9,384 bases of DNA from Sporomusaceae bacterium UBA1887 (GCA_002337925.1 DDHB01000053.1:8538-17921), one strand, 5' to 3'; numbered from the stretch's first letter, positions 1-7,012 are shown. Notes: generated from the letters alone by a model not told the origin. Translations and numbers: made by a program.

Positions 1-1
1 C

Positions 2-97
2 CCCGTTAAAGTCTCTCCTAAGCTAAAACTGATGGATAGCCGCATCTTTGCGGTTGAGCTCATGAATATTAAGTCGGAAATACTGGCCAAAGCCTAA
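2..97 (+). CDS. C-terminal end of probable acyl-CoA:acetate/3-ketoacid CoA-transferase (partial)
   Basis: A reading frame enters from the left edge, encodes 31 residues and stops at TAA 95-97. The segment around VSPKLKLMDSRIFAVELM (a prolyl-valyl stretch, then LKLMDSRIF) resembles the C-terminal end of acyl-CoA:acetate/3-ketoacid CoA-transferases and propionate CoA-transferases, where an LMDxRIF-like motif sits close to the terminus. Such enzymes move CoA between acetyl-CoA and short-chain acids and would supply the CoA thioester used by the next three genes. The gap to the acyl-CoA dehydrogenase start is only 28 nt with no promoter visible, so it is probably the upstream member of the same operon. 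The identification rests on about 30 residues recalled from family knowledge and is moderate at best. Coding frame and stop are clear. Confidence 0.55.
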   Translation, partial: PVKVSPKLKLMDSRIFAVELMNIKSEILAKA

Positions 98-125
98 AAC
101 AAACAATGTAAAGGAGTCGATACAA

Positions 126-1262
126 ATGGCACTACTCACGGACGAACAGCAAGATCTGCAAAAAATGGTACAGGAATTCGTGAAAAAGGAAATCGCCCCC
201 AAAGCAGCCTACTACGATCATACGGAAGAATTTCCTTGGGACAGCATTCAAAAGATGGCCGCCCTGGGACTGATGGGCATCCCCGTTCCCGATGCCTATG
301 AGGGCACCGAACTAGACACCCTCAGTTATATGCTGACTATTGAGGAAGTCTCCAAAGCCTGTGCCGCAACCGGTGCTATCCTGGCCGTTCATACCTCGGC
401 TGGCACTATGCCCATCCTGCTGTTCGGCACGGAAGAGCAAAAACAAAAATACATTCCCGCTCTGGCGAAGGGCAAAAAGTTGGGAGCCTTCGCGCTGACC
501 GAGCCGGGTGCCGGTTCGGATGCCTCCCGTGTAACCACCACAGCTGTACTAGACGGCGACAGCTATGTCTTAAACGGTACAAAATGCTTCATCACCAACG
601 GCGGCGCTGCCGAAACCTATGTGGTCTTCGCTTCAACCGACCGCACGAAGGGCGTGAAAGGCATTACTGGCTTTATCGTGGAAAAAGGCACTCCTGGCTT
701 TGTCATCGGTAAAAAAGAAGAAAAAATGGGCATTCGCGCCTCTTCGACTACGGAACTTATTTTTGAAAACTGCCGTATTCCCAAAGAAAACCTCCTCGGT
801 AAAATCGGCGAAGGCTTCAAGATTGCCATGGTCGTCCTGGACGGCGCCCGCATCGGCATTGGCGCTCAGGCGGTAGGTATTGCCCAGGGCGCTTACGAAG
901 AAGCACTTCAATATGCCAAAGTGCGCGAACAATTCGGTAAGCCCATTGCTGCACAACAGGCCGTATCGTTCATGCTGGCTGACATGGCCATCGAAATTGA
1001 AGCGGCCCGCCAGTTGGTTTATCACGCAGCTGCACTGAAAGATGCTGGCCGGCCTTATGGCAAGGAAGCAGCTATGGCCAAAACTTTTGCCTCCGATGTG
1101 GCGATAAAAGTAGCGCTTGATGCCGTGCAGATCATGGGGGGCTATGGCTATTCCCGCGAATATCCTGCCGAACGGATGCTCAGAGACGCCAAAATTACCC
1201 AGATTTATGAAGGGACCAATCAAATTCAGCGGGTAGTTATTGCCGGACATATCCTGAGATAA
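126..1262 (+). CDS. Acyl-CoA dehydrogenase, short-chain (butyryl-CoA dehydrogenase-like)
   Basis: A 378-residue FAD-dependent acyl-CoA dehydrogenase, matching the usual 375-385 residues of butyryl-CoA dehydrogenases. It contains the first family signature at residues 121-133 (AFALTEPGAGSDA, flavin/substrate contact) and the second near 335-354 (QIMGGYGYSREYPAERMLRD). The catalytic base is expected at Glu362 in IYEGTNQIQR, the position used by bacterial short-chain enzymes. The N-terminal helical domain (about 1-115), the middle beta domain (about 116-225) and the C-terminal helical domain are all present. No transit or signal sequence is visible, so it should be cytoplasmic. It interconverts a short-chain acyl-CoA and the 2-enoyl-CoA, with electrons normally passing to an electron-transfer flavoprotein; no etfAB genes lie in the window. 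The start is supported by AAGGAG at 111-116, nine bases before ATG. Chain-length preference cannot be fixed by eye. Confidence 0.95.
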   Translation: MALLTDEQQDLQKMVQEFVKKEIAPKAAYYDHTEEFPWDSIQKMAALGLMGIPVPDAYEGTELDTLSYMLTIEEVSKACAATGAILAVHTSAGTMPILLFGTEEQKQKYIPALAKGKKLGAFALTEPGAGSDASRVTTTAVLDGDSYVLNGTKCFITNGGAAETYVVFASTDRTKGVKGITGFIVEKGTPGFVIGKKEEKMGIRASSTTELIFENCRIPKENLLGKIGEGFKIAMVVLDGARIGIGAQAVGIAQGAYEEALQYAKVREQFGKPIAAQQAVSFMLADMAIEIEAARQLVYHAAALKDAGRPYGKEAAMAKTFASDVAIKVALDAVQIMGGYGYSREYPAERMLRDAKITQIYEGTNQIQRVVIAGHILR

Positions 1263-1280
1263 CAGTAAAGGAGGATTATC

Positions 1281-1769
1281 ATGCCTATACACAATTCCCT
1301 GGTTATTGAACGTCCTTACGGAGAAATTGAAGTTGGCGAAACAGCTTCTGTCACCAAGACGATTACCGAAGCCGATATTATCAATTTTGCCGGCACCATC
1401 GGCGATTTCAACCCGATCCACCTCAACAGCGAATATGCCAAAACTACCATGTTCGGCGAACGCATTGCCCACGGCATGCTGACAGCTTCTTTCATTTCTA
1501 CCTTGGTCGGCACTTGCCTGCCCGGCATTAACGCCCTATATCTGTCGCAGGAAGTGAAATTTGTGCGGCCGGTGCGGATTGGCGACACCATCACCGCCTA
1601 TGGCGAAGTCCTGGAAAAGCAAGATGCCAAACAAAGACTGACGCTGAAAACCATCATCACCAACCAGCGCAATGAAGTAGTCATTGACGGAAAAGCAGTA
1701 GTTATGGTCATGAAAAAACCGCCCGCAGCCGCACCGCGGGAACTATCGCATGAGGAAGAACGAAAATGA
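1281..1769 (+). CDS. MaoC-like (R)-specific enoyl-CoA hydratase
   Basis: A 162-residue single hotdog-fold MaoC/PhaJ-type dehydratase. The active-site signature GDFNPIHLN is at residues 41-49, giving the Asp42/His47 pair with the five-residue spacing of known R-hydratases (Asp31/His36 in Aeromonas PhaJ). It is followed by the family motif RIAHGMLTAS (61-70) and a conserved LPG (80-82). The enzyme should catalyse reversible hydration of trans-2-enoyl-CoA to (R)-3-hydroxyacyl-CoA in the cytoplasm. The last 18 residues form a Pro/Ala-rich, then highly charged tail beyond the fold. The start is set by AAAGGAGG at 1267-1274. The gene lies 18 nt after the acyl-CoA dehydrogenase, and its TGA overlaps the next ATG as ATGA at 1766-1769, indicating translational coupling. 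Related hotdog enzymes acting on beta-methylmalyl-CoA or other hydroxyacyl-CoAs cannot be excluded. Confidence 0.92.
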   Translation: MPIHNSLVIERPYGEIEVGETASVTKTITEADIINFAGTIGDFNPIHLNSEYAKTTMFGERIAHGMLTASFISTLVGTCLPGINALYLSQEVKFVRPVRIGDTITAYGEVLEKQDAKQRLTLKTIITNQRNEVVIDGKAVVMVMKKPPAAAPRELSHEEERK

Positions 1770-2548
1770 CTTATCGCAATTTGCTGTTTGAAAAAGAAGG
1801 CTCCATTGGCCTCCTTACTATCAATCGTCCCAAAGTGCTGAATGCCTTAAATAGAGAAACTATGACAGAAATCAGCCAGGTGGTGGGGAAAATCGCCACT
1901 GATCCGGAAGTAGCGGTGCTCATCATCACCGGCGCCGGTGAAAAATCCTTTGTCGCCGGGGCGGACATCAGTGAAATGCGGACCTTATCGGCGCTGGAAG
2001 GGCGCTCCTGGAGCAAATTCAGCCAGGCTACCTTCAATGCCATTGAGAATTTGCCGCAGCCGGTCATTGCCGCTGTAAATGGCTATGCGCTGGGCGGTGG
2101 CTGCGAGCTGGCCATGAGCTGTGATATTCGCATTGCCTCGGAAAAAGCCAAGTTCGGCCAGCCGGAGGTACTGCTGGGAGTGGTAGCTGCCTTTGCCGGC
2201 ACGCAGCGTCTGCCCCGTCTGGTAGGAAAGGGACGCGCCAAAGAGCTACTGTTCACAGGCGACCAAATTGATGCTGCTGAAGCCTATCGAATCGGCTTAG
2301 TCAACAAAGTAGTGCCGGACAGCGAATTACTAACGGCAGCCAAAGCACTGGCAGCAAAGATTATCTCCCGCAGTCCGGTAGCTGTTCAGCTTTGCAAAGC
2401 GGCTGTGAATGAAGGGCTGGACATGGACCTTGAATCCGGTCAAGCCTACGAGGCCGAAGTCTTCGGACTTTGCTTTGCAACAGCCGACCAAAAAGAAGGG
2501 ATGAACGCCTTTGTAGAAAAACGGCCGGCCAAATTCACCGGCAAATAA
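1766..2548 (+). CDS. Enoyl-CoA hydratase/isomerase (crotonase family)
   Basis: A 260-residue crotonase, the normal length for bacterial short-chain enoyl-CoA hydratases. Both catalytic glutamates are present: Glu114 in GGGCELAMSCD and Glu134 in FGQPE, separated by 20 residues like Glu144 and Glu164 of rat mitochondrial hydratase. The oxyanion-hole segment AGADI is at 64-68 and the LFTGD motif at 162-166. It should hydrate crotonyl-CoA-type substrates to (S)-3-hydroxyacyl-CoA in the cytoplasm, opposite in stereochemistry to the MaoC enzyme beside it. One oddity: the loop usually reading LG-I/T-I-PG-x-GGTQRL is LGVVAAFAGTQRL at 137-149, so the Pro-Gly pair and one Gly are replaced by Ala. The effect on activity is unknown. 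The start overlaps the preceding stop (ATGA), with GAGGAAG at 1752-1758 as ribosome binding site. A 5-bp hairpin, CCCGC 1722-1726 with GCGGG 1736-1740, lies just upstream. Confidence 0.94.
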   Translation: MTYRNLLFEKEGSIGLLTINRPKVLNALNRETMTEISQVVGKIATDPEVAVLIITGAGEKSFVAGADISEMRTLSALEGRSWSKFSQATFNAIENLPQPVIAAVNGYALGGGCELAMSCDIRIASEKAKFGQPEVLLGVVAAFAGTQRLPRLVGKGRAKELLFTGDQIDAAEAYRIGLVNKVVPDSELLTAAKALAAKIISRSPVAVQLCKAAVNEGLDMDLESGQAYEAEVFGLCFATADQKEGMNAFVEKRPAKFTGK

Positions 2549-2554
2549 GTGCAC

Positions 2555-2604
2555 CCGGCTAAGGCCGGACCACAAGAGCTGCGGCGGGGCTGCCCTCCCG
2601 CCGC
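2555..2604 (+). other. Two GC-rich hairpins between hydratase and permease genes
   Basis: In the 108-nt gap between the crotonase stop and the permease start there are two stem-loops. The smaller is CCGGC 2555-2559 with GCCGG 2564-2568. The larger is an eight-pair all-GC stem, GCGGCGGG 2581-2588 with CCCGCCGC 2597-2604, with an 8-nt loop. The downstream sequence is AATAAAAAA, with no T-tract, so this is not a standard plus-strand intrinsic terminator. It may stabilise or delimit the upstream mRNA and set a different expression level for the permease. The function is inferred only from position. Confidence 0.5.
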
Positions 2605-2656
2605 AATAAAAAATGCAGGTTAATCTGAATTTTAAATAAGTGGGGGAATTGCATTT

Positions 2657-4054
2657 ATGGAAGTATTGGCCATATTTTTAAGTCTGGGCTTACTGATGTT
2701 CTTTGCTTATCGCGGTTTCTCAGTCATCTTATTTGCGCCGGTATTCGCCTTGCTGGCCGGTGTTCTGTCCGGTCTGCCGCTCCTGCCAACTTATACCGAA
2801 GTTTTTATGCCCAAGACGGTCGCCTTTGTTAAGAACTTTTTCCCCTTATTCATGCTCGGTGCCGTTTTGGGTAAAGTAATGGAAGACTCCGGTTCGGCCA
2901 GAAAAATTGCAATCATGATCGTTAGGACACTTGGCAAGGAACGGGCTGTCATGTCCATCATCACCTCCGGCATTGTACTCTGTTATGGCGGTGTCAGCAC
3001 TCATGTCATTTCCTTTGCCCTCTATCCACTGGCAGCAGCGCTGTTCCGGGAAGCCAATTATCCGAAACGCCTTATTCCCGCCTGTATTGCCTTTGGTGCC
3101 TTTGGCCTGGCCATGGATGCCCTGCCCGGCACACCTCAGATCCAAAACCTCATTCCCACCATGTATTTCGGCACAACCGGCTATGCTGCCCCTATGACCG
3201 GAATGATTGCCGCCGTTCTGCTCTATGCCGGCGGCGTCAGCTACATGGAATGGCGGCGCAAAAAACTGGTTGCCGCCGGTGAAGGGTATGGCGAAGGCCA
3301 TACCAATGAACCTGACCCGCGTAACGCACTTAGGGACGACGAGCTGCCCAGCGGCTTGATCGCCGTTCTGCCGCTGCTCATCGTGCTAGTCGGCAACTTC
3401 GTCTTTACCAAATGGATTGCGACCTGGGACCCTGCAATTATGAAGGGCGTAGCCACCGGTGCAACCCTCAAAAGCGTAACAAGCATCTGGGCCTTAATCG
3501 TTGCCCTCACACTTGCCATTACTGCCTGCGTACTCATGAACTACGGAAAATTTCAACGGGTAGGCGGCTTTGGCAAAACTTCGCAGGTCGCTATCCTGGG
3601 TTCCCTGCTGGCTGTTATGAATACTGCCTCGGAAGTAGGTTATGGCAACGTTATTGCCATGCTGGACGGCTTCAAGAGCGTTTCCGCCTTCCTCATGACC
3701 ATTCATATCGGCGACAGTCCGCTGCTGTCGGAAGCCATCATGGTTAATGTCATCGCCGGTGTCACCGGCTCGGCCTCGGGAGGTCTCGGCATCGCTATGG
3801 AACTGATGGGCAAGACCTACCTCGAATGGGGCGTAAGAGCCGGTGTCAACCCGGAAGTACTGCACCGCATCGCCTCTCTGGCTGCCGGCGGTATGGATAC
3901 CCTGCCTCATAACGGCGCAGTCATCACCGTTCTGGCTATCTGCGGCTTAACCCATAGACAATCCTATGCCGACATTTTTGCACTCACTATATTAAAAACG
4001 ACAGTAGCCTTACTGATGGTTATCCTGGTCACCCTGTTCCCCTTCATCGTATAA
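2657..4054 (+). CDS. GntP-family permease (gluconate/hydroxy-acid:H+ symporter family)
   Basis: A 465-residue polytopic membrane protein, in the usual 430-470 range of the GntP family. By eye there are about twelve hydrophobic segments, including residues 2-16, 21-40, 58-75, 97-130, 138-156, 175-195, 232-250, 275-293, 308-327, 355-380, 405-431 and 438-464. A long polar loop (about 198-231) separates the two halves. The family-typical motifs DALPGTPQIQN (154-164) and GGMDTLPHNGAVIT (411-424) are both present. GntP proteins import small carboxylic acids such as gluconate, and some members import 3-hydroxybutyrate. Beside CoA-transferase, dehydrogenase and hydratase genes, a short hydroxy- or carboxylic acid is the likely substrate, but the residues do not fix it. 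The start is preceded by TGGGGG at 2641-2646, a purine-rich but non-ideal ribosome binding site. The gene is the last of the operon and ends at TAA before a strong terminator. Confidence 0.9.
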   Translation: MEVLAIFLSLGLLMFFAYRGFSVILFAPVFALLAGVLSGLPLLPTYTEVFMPKTVAFVKNFFPLFMLGAVLGKVMEDSGSARKIAIMIVRTLGKERAVMSIITSGIVLCYGGVSTHVISFALYPLAAALFREANYPKRLIPACIAFGAFGLAMDALPGTPQIQNLIPTMYFGTTGYAAPMTGMIAAVLLYAGGVSYMEWRRKKLVAAGEGYGEGHTNEPDPRNALRDDELPSGLIAVLPLLIVLVGNFVFTKWIATWDPAIMKGVATGATLKSVTSIWALIVALTLAITACVLMNYGKFQRVGGFGKTSQVAILGSLLAVMNTASEVGYGNVIAMLDGFKSVSAFLMTIHIGDSPLLSEAIMVNVIAGVTGSASGGLGIAMELMGKTYLEWGVRAGVNPEVLHRIASLAAGGMDTLPHNGAVITVLAICGLTHRQSYADIFALTILKTTVALLMVILVTLFPFIV

Positions 4055-4085
4055 AAGATACACGGGACGAATTCTTCCGTATCCT

Positions 4086-4132
4086 AAAAAAGCCTGAACA
4101 GCAAATACTGCTTTGCTGTTCAGGCTTTTTTT
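4086..4132. terminator. Bidirectional intrinsic terminator between convergent genes
   Basis: A perfect 14-bp stem pairs GCCTGAACAGCAAA (4092-4105) with TTTGCTGTTCAGGC (4112-4125) around a 6-nt loop. It is flanked by six A on the left (4086-4091) and seven T on the right (4126-4132). It therefore works as a rho-independent terminator on either strand, ending the catabolic operon from the left and the sigma-54 regulator transcript from the right. Confidence 0.95.
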
Positions 4133-4140
4133 CGTTTCGC

Positions 4141-5880
4141 TTATTTCCGTTTGCGCTTGCGAATAATGGTCGTCACATCAACACCCAGATTCTGCGCTGC
4201 TTCTTTCAAAGAATTGCAGTTGCCGATCGCTTCCTCAATAATTTGACCCTCCAGCTTTTCCACCAATTGCTTCAAGTGGGTATGAGGCTTCCACAGGCTG
4301 CCCACAAGCGCAGCGTCCTGCTGAATAGATCCGCCGCACGGCCTGGTTAAACCGCTTGCGGTAGGGTCCTTATTGACTGATTCCATAAATTTTCCAGGCA
4401 AATGCCTGAGTTCAATGCTTGGTTCATCAACAACAACGATCAAGCCTTCAATTAAATTCATCAATTCCCGAATATTACCGGGCCAGCAATACGCGCACAA
4501 CGTCTCCATTACTTCCGGTGACATCGTCTTGGTCCGCCTGTGCCGGGTATTGCATACGGTAAGATAATGAGCTACCAGTGGCCGGATATCTTCTCTTCGC
4601 TCCCGCAACGCCGGAATACGCACAGGAATAACATTCAACCGGTAATATAAGTCTTGCCGGAACAGACCTCTTTCAATCAATTGTCCCAGGTCCATGTTGG
4701 TAGCGGCAATGACCCGCACATCGACAAAAATTTCCCGGCTGCCTCCGACGCGATAAAACTTGCCTTCCTGCAGTACATTTAAAATCTTTGCTTGCAGCGG
4801 CAATGGCATATCACCTATTTCATCCAAAAAGATCGTCCCTTTATTGGCCAGTTCAAAAAGGCCCACTCTGGTTTTTTTTGCTCCCGTGAAAGCTCCTTCT
4901 TCATGGCCGAACAACTCTGATTCCAATAATGTATCCGGAATGGCGCTGCAGTTAACATGAATAAAATTGCCTGTGGCGCTGCGTTCGCTGATCGTATGGA
5001 CAAATTTGGCCAAAGCAGTCTTACCGACTCCTGATTCTCCGGTAATCAACAGCTGCAAGTCGGTGCCAGCCACCTTAATGACTAATTCATACAGATTTTC
5101 CATAATCCGGCTGCGCGCCAGTCGCATATTGACATCCAGCTTGGCCGTCTGCATAGCTTTTAGTTCGCGCTGAAATCCGTGAGCTAATGCTTCCGCACTT
5201 TTCAACTTCTCATGAAGCATATTGAGTTCTGAGATATCCCGGACATTAGATAGAACCCTGACAATTCTCCCCAGACCGTCACATAGGGGGGTAGCAGTGA
5301 CTACTGCCTCTGTACCATAGGGATACTTAACTACGGCGCTGCTGACTTCCTGCTGCGCTAGTGCCTGCAGGGTACAAGACTGAGGAATTAGGCCCTCTTC
5401 GACCAGTTCTTTGAAATGCTTTCCAATGATAACATTCCTTCCTAAACCACAAATGTGAAGAAAGGCCTGATTGACTGCCAGCACTCTCCCCTCGCCGTCT
5501 GCAACCACCATGCCGTCATAGGATGTATCAATAAACTTCTGTACTCCAATAATCGAATCAGCAACTTCGCACCAAAGATGATGAGGGTTATCATATTCAT
5601 CAAGCTTCCGGAAGAATACATCAAACCATCCAGTCGGCTCAACGCAGGGAATAATATCCAACAGGTACTTATCCACTAAGGAGGCTTTACCGACTTTATG
5701 AATAGCCTTGTCAACAAACCAATCAAGGCGCAACCACGGAAGTATCGTCTTCACATTTTTGCCGTCCACAGCCTGGTTCGCTAACAACCCTGCCGCCCTG
5801 TCGTTGGCAAACCGGATAATATGAGCCTCATCAACGACAACATGGGCCCAGTAATCTGCCAAAGAATGGTTGTTAAGCAT
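4141..5880 (-). CDS. Sigma-54-dependent transcriptional activator with PAS sensor domains
   Basis: A 579-residue bacterial enhancer-binding protein when started at the ATG at 5880. Residues about 10-95 form a divergent PAS-like region (HVVVDEAHIIRFANDRAAG). Residues about 115-219 are a clearer PAS domain (YDGMVVADGEGRVLAVNQAF) followed by a short coiled linker. The AAA+ core shows Walker A GESGVGKT (281-288), the sigma-54 contact loop GAFTGA (329-334), Walker B GTIFLDE (348-354), FRQDLYYRLNVIPVRIPALRER (407-428) and WPGNIREL (466-473). A Fis-type HTH lies at about 546-575, with a very basic tail (RKRKRK). All elements for ATP-driven remodelling of sigma-54 polymerase are intact. With no receiver domain, a small ligand or redox signal sensed by PAS is likely. 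It converges on the acyl-CoA operon and probably controls it. An upstream in-frame ATG at 6012 is rejected because that stretch lies beyond the regulator's own promoter and abuts the preceding gene's terminator. Confidence 0.93.
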   Translation of the reverse strand: MLNNHSLADYWAHVVVDEAHIIRFANDRAAGLLANQAVDGKNVKTILPWLRLDWFVDKAIHKVGKASLVDKYLLDIIPCVEPTGWFDVFFRKLDEYDNPHHLWCEVADSIIGVQKFIDTSYDGMVVADGEGRVLAVNQAFLHICGLGRNVIIGKHFKELVEEGLIPQSCTLQALAQQEVSSAVVKYPYGTEAVVTATPLCDGLGRIVRVLSNVRDISELNMLHEKLKSAEALAHGFQRELKAMQTAKLDVNMRLARSRIMENLYELVIKVAGTDLQLLITGESGVGKTALAKFVHTISERSATGNFIHVNCSAIPDTLLESELFGHEEGAFTGAKKTRVGLFELANKGTIFLDEIGDMPLPLQAKILNVLQEGKFYRVGGSREIFVDVRVIAATNMDLGQLIERGLFRQDLYYRLNVIPVRIPALRERREDIRPLVAHYLTVCNTRHRRTKTMSPEVMETLCAYCWPGNIRELMNLIEGLIVVVDEPSIELRHLPGKFMESVNKDPTASGLTRPCGGSIQQDAALVGSLWKPHTHLKQLVEKLEGQIIEEAIGNCNSLKEAAQNLGVDVTTIIRKRKRK

Positions 5881-5887
5881 TTGACCG

Positions 5888-5931
5888 CCTCCACTTGTTA
5901 AATTATACCTAACCTTTACGATTAGTAAGAA
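5888..5931 (-). promoter_or_regulatory. Promoter and ribosome binding site of the sigma-54 activator gene
   Basis: On the minus strand a perfect -10 TATAAT lies at 5907-5902. An 18-bp spacer separates it from a weak -35 TTCTTA (5931-5926, three of six consensus positions). The expected start point is near 5895, giving a leader of roughly 15 nt that carries GGAGG (5892-5888) seven bases before the ATG at 5880. This supports the 5880 start and suggests a housekeeping-sigma promoter for the activator itself. The weak -35 makes the call moderate. Confidence 0.55.
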
Positions 5932-6014
5932 TATTCGACCCAATCCACCCTTCTCCCTGCGCTCTAAGTAAATATCAGAACCTGTCAGGCATTCTCCCTT
6001 TCCTCCCGGCAAAG

Positions 6015-6053
6015 AAAAAACAGGCCTTCTGCTAAATCAGAAATAGGCCTGTT
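6015..6053 (-). terminator. Intrinsic terminator of the secreted-protein gene
   Basis: Read on the minus strand, AACAGGCC (6053-6046) pairs with GGCCTGTT (6026-6019). An inner stem TTCTG/CAGAA (6042-6038 with 6031-6027) has a 6-nt loop, and a 3-nt bulge separates the two stems. A run of T follows (A at 6015-6020 on the plus strand). It sits 18 nt after the stop of the gene ending at 6071. Confidence 0.88.
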
Positions 6054-6070
6054 ATCTGTCACGAGGACGG

Positions 6071-7000
6071 TTATTGAGTTGCTCCATCTGTTAAAAGCTC
6101 GATGGATTGCAAAATATCGCCATTAAAGTTGAGTTTCTTATTGTCATAGATCCAAGCTGCACCATCTTCTATTTTGTGTACTGGTTTACCCCAGCTAAGA
6201 AGCACTTGCGCTTTGGTCATTCCTTCTTCTACGTTGCCATTCTCAATTTGGTACCACAGAGTGTGAGACCAGCCTAGACTTGGTCGTGGATCTTCTGTAA
6301 ACAGGGCTTCTTGCCACGGAGCCGTTTCTGTCCAGGAAGAAGCAGGAATATTAGTCCAGCTATAGGCAATTGGCAAGATGGCCTTTTCACCATTAACGGA
6401 AACAACTAGCCAGATCGGCTCATCTGATTGATTGCCTGCATAGACGTCAACAACAGTAGCTGCTCCACCAATAGAAGTAGTAACCGATTTAGGAATTTCT
6501 TCTGAACCTGGTGTATACAAGCCTGCCAGTTCTCTATACTTAGGGTATATTGTCTTACCTAAAAATTGCTGTCTTGCATTTGTTAAGTCAGCTGTTAGTA
6601 CCAGACCTTCCAATTGGCCTCGCATCGTACGGCCAACCAGCTTTTCACCCGTTTCATCAACTTTCATATAAACCATAAATTCTTGCAGATTAGGTCCTGC
6701 AGGATAAGGGATTACTTCGGTAACGGTTACTTTTTTTCCGGCATGCTGAGCATACGGAATACGTACAGAGCGATCTCCTGTGAAGCCTTTATTGGCTTTA
6801 TCTACAGGAAAAATCTCGTATCCGGCAGCTTGCCTGTCAGCAGGCAAAGCAAGAAATGTGAAACTATGCCCTGTCCATTGTTCTGTTGTCAAATTGACTG
6901 CAGGTGTTTCACTAGCAGGCTCTGCCCAAACAGCTCCTACTGATCCGAATGCCACTAGAAAACTTAATACCAGCAAAATGCGCAAGTTAAATAGCTTCAT
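6071..7000 (-). CDS. Secreted hypothetical protein with BamE/SmpA-like C-terminal domain
   Basis: A 309-residue protein when started at the ATG at 7000, which has a perfect AAGGAGG at 7012-7006. An in-frame ATG at 7030 would add ten residues before the signal peptide and has no comparable site. Residues 1-26 are a Sec signal peptide (MKLFNLR, hydrophobic LLVLSFLVAFGSVGAV, then VWA before Glu27), cleaved by signal peptidase I. There is no lipobox cysteine, so it is not a lipoprotein. I do not recognise the middle region (27-250), which looks beta-rich with many Trp, Tyr and Thr residues. Residues about 255-302 (EEGMTKAQVLLSWGKP, then WIYDNKKLNFNG) match the pattern of the small BamE/SmpA fold: GMTxxQVxxxxGxP, W-x-Y, L-x-F. 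That suggests a periplasmic or outer-membrane-associated protein. It follows a BtuB-like receptor but has its own promoter and terminator. The function is unknown. Confidence 0.85.
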   Translation of the reverse strand: MKLFNLRILLVLSFLVAFGSVGAVWAEPASETPAVNLTTEQWTGHSFTFLALPADRQAAGYEIFPVDKANKGFTGDRSVRIPYAQHAGKKVTVTEVIPYPAGPNLQEFMVYMKVDETGEKLVGRTMRGQLEGLVLTADLTNARQQFLGKTIYPKYRELAGLYTPGSEEIPKSVTTSIGGAATVVDVYAGNQSDEPIWLVVSVNGEKAILPIAYSWTNIPASSWTETAPWQEALFTEDPRPSLGWSHTLWYQIENGNVEEGMTKAQVLLSWGKPVHKIEDGAAWIYDNKKLNFNGDILQSIELLTDGATQ

Positions 7001-7005
7001 GATTT

Positions 7006-7012
7006 CCTCCTT
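7006..7012 (-). promoter_or_regulatory. Ribosome binding site fixing the start at 7000
   Basis: AAGGAGG on the minus strand lies five bases upstream of the ATG at 7000. It marks the codon directly before the signal peptide as the true start of the secreted-protein gene, in preference to the in-frame ATG at 7030. Confidence 0.85.

Noticed and set aside
633..1472. 279-codon open frame on the minus strand opposite the acyl-CoA dehydrogenase
   Set aside because: It lies antisense to two well-supported genes, has low-complexity Phe/His-rich composition typical of a shadow frame and no family motif.
2581..2612. Intrinsic terminator after the crotonase gene
   Set aside because: The stem is strong, but it is followed by A-rich sequence rather than T on the plus strand, and no minus-strand gene ends here.
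2641..2654. Possible sigma-54 -24/-12 promoter before the permease (TGGGGGAATTGCAT)
   Set aside because: The GG and GC dinucleotides are 7 nt apart rather than the required 10, and the -24 half does not read TGGCAC. The G-run is better explained as the ribosome binding site.
2846..3301. Minus-strand open frame opposite the permease
   Set aside because: It is antisense to a gene with clear GntP motifs, and no ribosome binding site or domain supports it.
5881..6012. N-terminal extension of the sigma-54 activator to an ATG at 6012
   Set aside because: The extra 44 codons contain the probable -10 TATAAT and the GGAGG of the gene, begin next to the terminator of the preceding gene, and encode no recognisable domain. 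The ATG at 5880 has a well-placed ribosome binding site.
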